DNA of 64,000 bases, taken from NCBI GenBank assembly GCA_002344215.1, contig DDSV01000054.1:1-64000 (forward strand), written 5' to 3'. The notes under the pieces are model-generated. The model ran no database searches. It had not been told where the DNA came from and saw nothing but the letters and a program-made list of their open reading frames with translations. A program made the position numbers and the translations under genes. This stretch comes from Akkermansiaceae bacterium UBA2381. GTDB taxonomy: Bacteria > Verrucomicrobiota > Verrucomicrobiia > Verrucomicrobiales > DEV007. Of this stretch, positions 1 through 7,687 are shown piece by piece; positions within the stretch are counted from its first letter, which is position 1; each line of letters begins with the position of its first letter.

Positions 1-547
1 AGTTGTAATTGTCAGCGCAAGCTAAAAATTAAGACATTTTAAAAATAAATGTAGTTTTTATAATTTCAACTCCAACAGGATTTCCGTCGGGGAAGAGGAG
101 GGGGGTGGGGTTTGTTTTCGTGTTTTCTGCGCCGAAGCGCGAATGTGTTGATGGAATTGACGCTTGAAGAATCAAAAAGTTCATTTTTTTACAGAAAGCT
201 TTTTCGAATTTTCTCCTTTCGAACGCTCTTCTGCTCCTGCTTGGCATCAAGAACGCTTTGGCGAGGGTGAGGCGCCGTGCGATGCGGCGTCGTTTTTGAC
301 ATAGAAACCAACCTTTTGTATTGCCCTTAAAACATCGAAGTTGTCACGGCCCCATGAATGAACTGGACTCGGAGAGAGGCGGGATTGCTGCCGACCTCCA
401 CGTCACAAGGCTGTTACCGGCTTTTCCTTTGACGGGGTTCGATTCCGCTCTAGGGTAGCCGCGTTCGCCCTTCCGGGCGAAGTTGCAAGGTCCGGAGCGC
501 AAAACCCGGACGGATTTGTTTAAAGAAATACGCTTACTTATACAATT
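1..547. other. Intergenic region and gapA leader, no confident gene
   Basis: This 547-base stretch precedes gapA. The first 240 bases are clearly more AT-rich than the rest of the window. A 73-codon reading frame on the minus strand (29-250) has no recognisable domain and shows low-complexity, AT-rich codons, so I do not call it. Nearer gapA there are two short hairpins, TTCGCCC/GGGCGAA (464-470 with 475-481) and GTCCGG/CCGGAC (490-495 with 506-511), which could structure the leader. A sequence resembling a tRNA T-arm near 434-450 does not extend into a cloverleaf. Confidence 0.6.
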
Positions 548-1546
548 ATGGCCTCCTACGGAATCAATGGCTTCGGACGCATCGGACGCAATGTACTGCG
601 CGCCATGTCCCCTGAACAGCTCAAGAAAGTTGTCGCGATCAACGATCTGACCGACAACAAGACGCTTGCCCACCTTCTCAAATACGACTCCACCGCAGGC
701 CGGTTCAATGGGACCGTCGTTTATGATGACGAGTCCATCACCGTGAACGGTCACCGCATCCTTGCGACGGCGGAGCGCGATCCTGCAAATCTCGACTGGG
801 GTGGCAAAGGTGTCAGCGTTGTCCTCGAGTCGACCGGATTTTTCCTCGACAAGGCCGGTGCCGGAAAGCACATCCAGGCCGGTGCCAAGAAGGTTATCAT
901 CTCCGCTCCCGCGAAAGACCCTGACATCACTTTCTGTATCGGGATCAACAGCCACCTCTACGACCCTTCGAAGCACCACATCATTTCGAATGCTTCCTGC
1001 ACGACCAACTGTCTTGCTCCGATGGTGAAAGTGCTGAACGACGAGTTCGGTATCGAGAAGGGTTTCATGAGCACGATTCACTCCTACACGGGTGACCAGC
1101 GTGTTCTTGATGCACCCCACAGCGATCTTCGCCGTGCCCGCACCGCCGCCGAGAACATCATCCCCTCGAGCACCGGTGCCGCCAAGGCGATCGGTCTCGT
1201 CATCCCTGAACTCGAAGGCAAGCTCCAGGGCGGTGCCTTCCGTGTCCCGACCCCGACCGGTTCCGTGACTGACTTCAGCGCGATTTTGTCCAAGGACGTC
1301 ACCGTCAAGGAGATCAACGCCGCCTACAAGGCCGCCGCTGAGGGACCGCTTAAGGGTATCTTCTACTACACCGAAGATCCGATCGTTCTCAAGGATATTG
1401 TCGGTGACCCGCACTCGTGCATTCTCGACAGCGACCTTACCATGGCGAACGGTAACTTCGTTAAAGTCGTCGGCTGGTATGACAACGAGTGGGGTTATTC
1501 CAATCGTTCGGTCGACGCCATGGAGCTCGTCGGAAAAGGCCTCTAA
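548..1546 (+). CDS. gapA: Glyceraldehyde-3-phosphate dehydrogenase
   Basis: Cytoplasmic glycolytic enzyme converting glyceraldehyde-3-phosphate, NAD+ and phosphate to 1,3-bisphosphoglycerate. The 332-residue length is normal for the family. The N-terminal NAD-binding motif GINGFGRIGR is at residues 5-14, an Asp at about 33 fits NAD preference, and the catalytic Cys is C151 in SNASCTTNC. The C-terminal WYDNEWGYSNR signature is also present. It is followed by pgk and tpiA in glycolytic order, but a terminator-like hairpin at 1575-1612 separates it from pgk, so gapA can probably be transcribed alone. The ATG at 548 is the obvious start; no clear Shine-Dalgarno precedes it. Confidence 0.98.
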   Translation: MASYGINGFGRIGRNVLRAMSPEQLKKVVAINDLTDNKTLAHLLKYDSTAGRFNGTVVYDDESITVNGHRILATAERDPANLDWGGKGVSVVLESTGFFLDKAGAGKHIQAGAKKVIISAPAKDPDITFCIGINSHLYDPSKHHIISNASCTTNCLAPMVKVLNDEFGIEKGFMSTIHSYTGDQRVLDAPHSDLRRARTAAENIIPSSTGAAKAIGLVIPELEGKLQGGAFRVPTPTGSVTDFSAILSKDVTVKEINAAYKAAAEGPLKGIFYYTEDPIVLKDIVGDPHSCILDSDLTMANGNFVKVVGWYDNEWGYSNRSVDAMELVGKGL

Positions 1547-1574
1547 TCTTCTCCGGAAATCTTTCCACATGAGA

Positions 1575-1612
1575 GAGCGCCCCCGACTGCTCAGTTGGCG
1601 GGCGCTCTTTTT
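1575..1612 (+). terminator. Intrinsic terminator after gapA
   Basis: GAGCGCCC (1575-1582) pairs with GGGCGCTC (1600-1607), with further pairing inside, and is followed directly by a T-rich run (1608-1613). It lies 28 nt after the gapA stop and 100 nt before pgk, so it either ends the gapA transcript or lowers read-through into pgk. Confidence 0.75.
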
Positions 1613-1674
1613 CCTTCTTCGTTTAAGCTTCGAAGGACAGGCTTCTCCACATTAATTCAACATTCAAAAACTCC

Positions 1675-1699
1675 GGCAAGCGAGGCGCTTGCCCTACAA
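1675..1699. repeat. Half copy of dispersed palindromic repeat
   Basis: GGCAAGCG (1675-1682) and CGCTTGCC (1686-1693) form a perfect 8-bp palindrome followed by CTACAA. The same arrangement forms the left half of the two larger elements at 26343-26416 and 27941-28014. Here it ends 14 nt before the pgk start codon, so it lies in the pgk 5' untranslated region. Confidence 0.8.
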
Positions 1700-1713
1700 C
1701 ACCTTTCTCTGCC

Positions 1714-2916
1714 ATGGCCAAACTTTCCATTCGTGACCTGAAACCTGCCGGTAAACGCGTCCTCATGCGCGTAGATTTTAATGTCCCGCTCAACAGCGAG
1801 GGCCAAATCACCGATGACACCCGCATCACTGCGGCAGTGCCCTCGATCGAGTTTCTCATCAAGGCGGGGGCGCGTGTGATTCTCATGTCCCACCTCGGTC
1901 GCCCCAAAGGTGCCCCGGAGGCGAAGTATTCGCTCAAGCCCACCGCGGTCCGTCTCGGCGAACTCATCAGCGCCCCGGTGAAATTCGTCGACGACTGTGT
2001 CGGGGAAAAAGCCGATGCCGCCGTGGCCGCGCTTAAGGACGGTGAGGTTCTCATTCTCGAGAACGTCCGCTTTCACGCCGGCGAAGAAAAGAACGATCCC
2101 GAATTTTCAAAGCAACTCGCCGCTCATGGCGACATCTACGTGAACGACGCCTTCGGTACGGCCCACCGCGCCCACGCCTCGACCGCCGGGGTGACTGAGT
2201 TCATTGACACCTGTGCGATGGGATTCCTCATCGAGAAAGAGCTCGAGTACCTTGTCGACAAGCTCGAAAACCCGGCCCGCCCCTTCGTTGTCATCATGGG
2301 AGGAGCCAAGGTTTCCGATAAGATTGAGGTGCTGAACCGCCTCATGGAGAAAGCCGACGCTTTTATCATCGGTGGAGCGATGGCGAACACTTTCCGTCTC
2401 GCCCAGGGCTACCAGATTGGTAAGAGCCTCGCCGAGCCAGATAAAACGGATCTGGCGCTCAAGATTCTCGACATCGCCGAAAAGAATAAAACGGAGTTCC
2501 TCCTCCCCGCCGATACCCGTCACACGGCTGAATTCGCGGATGACGCGCCAACCGAAGTCACTGCCGTCTGGGGTGAAGGGGGGGCGATTCCGGATGATCG
2601 CGAAGGCATCGATATCGGTGACCGTGCCATCGTCGAGTTCTCGAAGAAGATCGCCGAAGCCGGCACCATCATCTGGAACGGGCCCATGGGCGTTTTCGAA
2701 AAGCGTGGATTCGACATCGGAACCCGGGCAATTGGCAAGGCGATTGCTGAAAACACCAAAGCCGTCAAGATCGTCGGCGGGGGAGACTCCGTCACGGCGG
2801 CCAACCAGTTCGGATTTGGTGAAAAAATGGATCACATGTCCACCGGCGGGGGTGCCTCTCTCGAGCTCCTCGAAGGCAAGGTCCTCCCCGGTATCGCCGC
2901 CCTCGACGATAAATAA
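1714..2916 (+). CDS. pgk: Phosphoglycerate kinase
   Basis: Cytoplasmic glycolytic kinase transferring phosphate from 1,3-bisphosphoglycerate to ADP. The 400-residue protein has the canonical N-terminal VDFNVP signature (about residues 20-25), the SHLGRPKG substrate-binding stretch near residues 63-70, GGAKVSDKI near 204-212 and the nucleotide-binding GGGDSVTAA motif near 356-364. It lies between gapA and tpiA on the same strand. The ATG at 1714 fits family alignments; no good Shine-Dalgarno is visible, and a palindromic repeat sits just upstream. Confidence 0.98.
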   Translation: MAKLSIRDLKPAGKRVLMRVDFNVPLNSEGQITDDTRITAAVPSIEFLIKAGARVILMSHLGRPKGAPEAKYSLKPTAVRLGELISAPVKFVDDCVGEKADAAVAALKDGEVLILENVRFHAGEEKNDPEFSKQLAAHGDIYVNDAFGTAHRAHASTAGVTEFIDTCAMGFLIEKELEYLVDKLENPARPFVVIMGGAKVSDKIEVLNRLMEKADAFIIGGAMANTFRLAQGYQIGKSLAEPDKTDLALKILDIAEKNKTEFLLPADTRHTAEFADDAPTEVTAVWGEGGAIPDDREGIDIGDRAIVEFSKKIAEAGTIIWNGPMGVFEKRGFDIGTRAIGKAIAENTKAVKIVGGGDSVTAANQFGFGEKMDHMSTGGGASLELLEGKVLPGIAALDDK

Positions 2917-2963
2917 GGGCGAGAAGCCAGGAGTTGGAATCCCGAATTCAGAAGTAAGAAAAA

Positions 2964-3003
2964 AGCTAAAGAGCCAAACCGCTAAATGCTAAACAGCTAA
3001 ACC
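2964..3003. repeat. 8-nt-period GCTAAA word repeat upstream of tpiA
   Basis: The hexamer GCTAAA, once as GCCAAA, begins at 2965, 2973, 2981, 2988 and 2996, giving a period of 8, 8, 7 and 8 nt. The array runs directly into the tpiA ATG at 3004 and replaces the place where a ribosome binding site would normally be. Its function is unknown. Confidence 0.7.
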
Positions 3004-3765
<762 letters not shown>

Positions 3766-3797
3766 GATTCCTCGGCATTTCTTTCAGACATTGAAAC

Positions 3798-3836
3798 ACG
3801 CCCGAGCTTCTCCAAGGGAGAGTTCGGGCGTTTTTG
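3798..3836 (+). terminator. Intrinsic terminator after tpiA
   Basis: ACGCCCGA (3798-3805) pairs with TCGGGCGT (3824-3831), with additional TTCTCC/GGGAGA pairing inside and a T5 run at 3831-3835. It closes the glycolytic gene row. Confidence 0.85.
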
Positions 3837-3873
3837 TAATCATTTGGGATTGGAAGGCCCTGGCAAAAAGGTT

Positions 3874-5379
3874 ATGAACCCTCGGGTGATAATGTCCGTT
3901 CGCCTTTTTCTTCTCTTCATTGTTGCGGCTTCGGTCCTTTCGTCGCCGGCCGAAGACACACGGAAGAATGTGATCATGATTGCCGTTGATGATCTCCGGC
4001 CGATGCTGGGTTGTTACGGCGACACTCGAATCAAGACTCCGAACATCGACCGCCTCGCCCGATCGGGGACGCTCTTCGAGCGGGCCTATTGTAACTACTC
4101 CAAATGCGGCCCGTCGCGGCTCTCCCTAATGACAGGACTAAGGCCGGGTTCGGTTCAGGTCTATGGCCACGATGACGCTGAGCCCGCAGCCTTTCGAGCG
4201 CGACGCCCCGACGCGATATCTGTCGCCCGCTGGCTGAAAGACCATGGGTATGAGACGCGGAGCTTTGGTAAGATCGATCACGACGGCTGGCAGGTGGCGA
4301 GCGACTGGAGCCGCGCGCCCTTTGCGGGTCGCGAGGACGAAATGCTTGAAATCGTCGACGAAGAAAATCCTGACAAGCCAACATTGATTGCGGACAGGCA
4401 TTCCTGCCCGGTGATGCAGGCGCCCGATGTGGCTGATGACCACCTGTTCGAAGGGCGCATGACCAGTGAGGTGATCAAACAGCTCAACGAAGTTCAGGAA
4501 GCGAAGGCAAAGCCGTTCTTTTTTGCGGTCGGCTATCGTCGTCCCCATCTTCCCTTTGTGGCTCCGAAGCGTTTTTTCGATTTGTATGAAAAGGACGAAA
4601 CATGGCTCGCGCCGAATCCGGAGCCACCGGAAGGATCTCCCCCTTTTGCCTGGTTCAATTCGGATGGATACGCCAGCGCCGCGAAAAAATTCGGGCTCAA
4701 CATCCCCGAACAACCGGACCGGGAGACGGCCATCGCCCTGAATGGATATGAAATGCGGAGTTATCTCGATGTGCCCCGCGAGGGTCCGATTTCGAGGGAG
4801 CGGCAGATTGATCTCGTTCGTGCCTATGCGGCCTGCGTTTCCTATGTGGACGCCCAGATCGGGCGCATTCTGGACTCGCTCGACCAATCAGGTCTCAGGG
4901 AGAACACCATCGTGATGCTCTGGTCCGATCACGGGTGGCATCTGGGAGAGATGAGCGCCTGGGGCAAAATGACCAACTACGAAGTCGGGACGCGGGTTCC
5001 CTTGATCGTATCGGTTCCCGGTCTCGCTGGAGGTCGAACAGAAGCCATTGTCGAACTGGTCGATCTCTATCCGACAATTTGTGAACTGACCGGAGTGTCC
5101 GCTCCTCCGCATCTCGAGGGAGACAGTTTTGTCTCAGTCCTTGAAGATCCGAGAGCGGCGACGGATGGCGTGGCCTTTCATGACTATGTCCGCCATCGGA
5201 GTATTCATACCGGACGAGCCGTCCGTACAGCAAAATTTCGCTGTGTGATATGGTACGACCGTGAGGGGAAGGTGGAGTTCGAAGAACTCTACGATCTTGA
5301 AGAAGACCCGAATGAGACAGTGAACATCGCCGCCGAAAATCAGGATCGGGTCAAAAAATTGAGGTCATTGCTGGAATAG
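3874..5379 (+). CDS. Secreted sulfatase, iduronate-2-sulfatase-like
   Basis: Predicted exported type I sulfatase hydrolysing sulfate esters, probably on polysaccharides. With the ATG at 3874 the protein has 501 residues; residues 1-26 form a signal peptide. The metal-binding pair is D39-D40 in AVDDLRP, and the formylglycine motif is C78-G-P-S-R (C-x-P-S-R). Downstream it has SFGKIDHD and WSDHGWHLGE. The domain order and the 'MIAVDDLRPMLGCYG' opening resemble iduronate-2-sulfatase-like members. The upstream in-frame ATG at 3844 lies too close to the tpiA terminator and would spoil the signal peptide; AAAAAGG lies just before 3874. It is a monocistronic island between two gene groups; the natural substrate is not evident. 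Confidence 0.9.
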   Translation: MNPRVIMSVRLFLLFIVAASVLSSPAEDTRKNVIMIAVDDLRPMLGCYGDTRIKTPNIDRLARSGTLFERAYCNYSKCGPSRLSLMTGLRPGSVQVYGHDDAEPAAFRARRPDAISVARWLKDHGYETRSFGKIDHDGWQVASDWSRAPFAGREDEMLEIVDEENPDKPTLIADRHSCPVMQAPDVADDHLFEGRMTSEVIKQLNEVQEAKAKPFFFAVGYRRPHLPFVAPKRFFDLYEKDETWLAPNPEPPEGSPPFAWFNSDGYASAAKKFGLNIPEQPDRETAIALNGYEMRSYLDVPREGPISRERQIDLVRAYAACVSYVDAQIGRILDSLDQSGLRENTIVMLWSDHGWHLGEMSAWGKMTNYEVGTRVPLIVSVPGLAGGRTEAIVELVDLYPTICELTGVSAPPHLEGDSFVSVLEDPRAATDGVAFHDYVRHRSIHTGRAVRTAKFRCVIWYDREGKVEFEELYDLEEDPNETVNIAAENQDRVKKLRSLLE

Positions 5380-5412
5380 TCGGAAGAGCACCACTGTTCC
5401 GATTGAGAGGAG

Positions 5413-6702
5413 TCACAACCCCAGCCTTTCCTCCAGCCCTTCCCGCCACTTCAACGTCGCATCGCTGCTCAGAGCTCCCTTATCGGCGATGTGCTTTTCG
5501 TGGAAGGCGAGGAGCCTGTCGCGGATCTCAATTCGCGTGGCGTAGGGCAGGCGCTCTGCCTGGGCGAACTGTTTCGGCTTCGGGCTCGCGTTCTGGGCGA
5601 CGCAGCGATAGAGGAAAATCCTGTCGTAAGTGCTGCGAAGATGAAGCCTCCCGAGTTCGCGCAGGGTTTCCCTGAGTATTTCGGGCGTTTCATCAAACTT
5701 GCTGAGGAGGTGGGCGAGTTCGACTCCGAAAACCCAGTCTGGGCTCCGGTAACGATGGGTGGGATCGTAGATGCCCGCTGTCTCCCAGGCGATAATCCCG
5801 AGACTCTGGCGGACCAGGCTGAGCAGGTAGATGTCCATCGCCTTCTTCCCGATGTGTTTGCCGCCTCTCCAGATCAACTCCGATCCGGCGATCCATCCCG
5901 CCGCGAGCAGGGGATTGGCGGTGATCAGCATCTTGCTCCCGTGCCAGAGATAGCGCATCGGGGCCAGGTAGGGCTGCAGTTCCTCATACTTGCGATAGAC
6001 CTTGCTCGCGGTGCGAATGTTTTCGGAGACCTTCCGGAGGTTCATCTCCTTGACCTCGATGATGGGCAGTTCTTCGAGGAGCAGACTGATTTGAAGCGAG
6101 GCGCGGTTGACTGCCTTGAAGAGGCTGTCGAGGTTCAGTTCGAGGAGGGGAAGCTCGGCATCGGGCCGGTAGATTCGCGCGATGGATTCGGTGAATGAGG
6201 CCAGGTCGAGGAGAAGCTGGCGCGCCTCGAATTGACCTTCGGACCAGTAGACGCCGCTCGAAAAGCGCTGAAGGACAAGATCGGATTCGTGATCGATCAG
6301 CTCCGCCACCCGCGTGTCCATAGTGAGGTAGGCCTCATCTTTCCAGTCTATCGTCTGAAGGGTTTTGAAGTCGGGAAACTCCATCCACTCGCCGTAGGCC
6401 ATGAGAATCTTTTCCAGTTCGTGGCGTTTCCGGTCGAGACGCCCTGCCTCCGATTTTATTGCCTGTCGCGCCAGTTCAATAATCTCCTCGGCCGGCGGTT
6501 CGCTGGTCCCGGTGGAGATTCTCCAGGAACTCGTCACGATCAGACCGAACAGGGCGATGCCCATGACCGTCCACCTCAACCAGGCCGGCTCGAGTCCGGC
6601 AAAAAACGCGAGAGCAGCGAGGGTAAGAAAGAGAAGGGAAACTGCCCCCCGACCTCCGCTCGTCAAGTGTGACCGTTGTTTCAGCGACGCGATAAGATTC
6701 AT
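5413..6702 (-). CDS. Membrane protein of unknown function, BatA-type locus
   Basis: I do not recognise this 429-residue protein. It begins MNLIASLKQRS and has two adjacent hydrophobic segments (about residues 20-55), then a long, mostly helical, charged region and a further hydrophobic stretch around residues 255-275 (LITANPLLAAGWIAGSEL). This suggests a membrane-anchored protein with a mainly cytoplasmic body. It is the last gene of a five-gene minus-strand series that includes the BatA-like protein. An in-frame TTG at 6714 overlaps the stop codon of the caspase-like gene (TTGA) and would add four residues; the ATG at 6702 is chosen. It ends 33 nt from the convergent sulfatase gene. Confidence 0.75.
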   Translation of the reverse strand: MNLIASLKQRSHLTSGGRGAVSLLFLTLAALAFFAGLEPAWLRWTVMGIALFGLIVTSSWRISTGTSEPPAEEIIELARQAIKSEAGRLDRKRHELEKILMAYGEWMEFPDFKTLQTIDWKDEAYLTMDTRVAELIDHESDLVLQRFSSGVYWSEGQFEARQLLLDLASFTESIARIYRPDAELPLLELNLDSLFKAVNRASLQISLLLEELPIIEVKEMNLRKVSENIRTASKVYRKYEELQPYLAPMRYLWHGSKMLITANPLLAAGWIAGSELIWRGGKHIGKKAMDIYLLSLVRQSLGIIAWETAGIYDPTHRYRSPDWVFGVELAHLLSKFDETPEILRETLRELGRLHLRSTYDRIFLYRCVAQNASPKPKQFAQAERLPYATRIEIRDRLLAFHEKHIADKGALSSDATLKWREGLEERLGL

Positions 6703-6710
6703 GCGAAAAC

Positions 6711-7679
6711 TCAACTGTCTTTGATCCCGTCGTAGAGCTTCGAGAGCTTCAGGAGAAGAGGTTCAAGTCTGCCGTAATAGTCCGTTTCGTCGAGTGAAGA
6801 TTTTGAGCGACGCAGTTCAAGGACCTGACGTTCCAGTTCATCCCGGGTCTTCGTTTGTTCGGGGGTGAGGAGGCGCTCGAACGCATTTTTCACGAGCACC
6901 TTCTGCCCCGCGAGATCTCCGTCAGGCTTCGCGTCGTCCGCAGGGGCGCGGGTCGGAGTAGTGCCTTCGAACCACTCGGCACGTGATCCCAGTCCGTCGC
7001 CGTTGTCGTCGAGGATGGCATGTTCAGTCGCGAGGCGGCCGTCCTCCTTGTAGAAGAGCTCAACGCGCTTCGAAGCAAAGAGAAAGGACTCCAGCAGCGA
7101 GATCTGTTCATCATTGTCGAGATCGGCCTCGGGGGAGCCTCCGATAGCTTCGGCGAAGAAACGACCGAATCGGGTGAAAAAGACTTCCGCTTCATTCTTG
7201 GTTGCGGTGATCACGACCCGTCCGGGTTTCGATACTTCGCTGACGAACGAACCGCTTGCGGAGGCCGTATTGATGAGGGTGAGATCGCCCGGGTAGGAGG
7301 CCAGCCAGCCGGCGAGATCCGTGTCGGTGAAGTCAGGGCCCCGCACATTGAACTTCGCGACCCGTCCGTCAAAGCTGCCGTGCCCGATCAGGACGACCCA
7401 GAGTTCGGTCGCTTTTTCACGGGTGATCGCTTCGCGAAGGTTGGAAGCGTCTTCATTCAAATCGGCTTGAGTTCCGTCTCCGTCGAGGCCGATGACCTGA
7501 ATCTCCGCCCCGCCCTTCTCCGCTGCCGTCTTCCAAAGTGAGGCGGTCTCCCTGAAGGTCGTCTCATAGTCGCTCGTGCCTCCGCTGCCGACGACGAGAA
7601 GGATCTTCAGGCCTGGCTCCGCAATCGCCGAAGCGCAGAAACCAAGGGTCAGGAGGAATGGAAAAAATCGGATCATCAT
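6711..7679 (-). CDS. Exported caspase-like (C13-type fold) protein, nucleophile Cys replaced by Ser
   Basis: The 322-residue protein starts with a signal peptide (MMIRFFPFLL to about A20). Residues 24-180 resemble the caspase/legumain fold: a beta strand ending in the His motif LWVVLIGHGSFDG (H100), then LTLINTASASGSF about 37 residues later, where C13-type proteases have D-x-C-x-S-G. Here the nucleophile position is S140. Two EF-hand-like acidic loops follow (DLDNDEQIS and LDDNGDG), then a C-terminal helical region. It is therefore probably a non-cysteine or inactive homologue acting in the periplasm. The start at 7679 lies 8 nt after the preceding gene and leaves a clean signal peptide; the longer frame to 7736 overlaps that gene. 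Confidence 0.75.
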   Translation of the reverse strand: MMIRFFPFLLTLGFCASAIAEPGLKILLVVGSGGTSDYETTFRETASLWKTAAEKGGAEIQVIGLDGDGTQADLNEDASNLREAITREKATELWVVLIGHGSFDGRVAKFNVRGPDFTDTDLAGWLASYPGDLTLINTASASGSFVSEVSKPGRVVITATKNEAEVFFTRFGRFFAEAIGGSPEADLDNDEQISLLESFLFASKRVELFYKEDGRLATEHAILDDNGDGLGSRAEWFEGTTPTRAPADDAKPDGDLAGQKVLVKNAFERLLTPEQTKTRDELERQVLELRRSKSSLDETDYYGRLEPLLLKLSKLYDGIKDS

Positions 7680-7687
7680 TGCAAAAA

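Noticed and set aside
29..250. 73-codon minus-strand reading frame
   Set aside because: AT-rich, no domain, no plausible ribosome binding site, and no neighbouring gene support.
340..465. tRNA- or tmRNA-like sequence upstream of gapA (GGGGTTCGATTCCGC and flanking GGTAGCC)
   Set aside because: The T-arm pairs poorly, no acceptor, D-arm and anticodon arm can be built around it on either strand, and the surrounding sequence does not match tmRNA ends.
516..544. TTGTTT-17 nt-TATACA as a gapA promoter
   Set aside because: It would start transcription at or after the ATG at 548, which is inconsistent with expression of the full protein.
344..1570. 408-codon minus-strand frame opposite gapA
   Set aside because: It is a mirror of gapA caused by GC-rich third positions; it has no domain signature.
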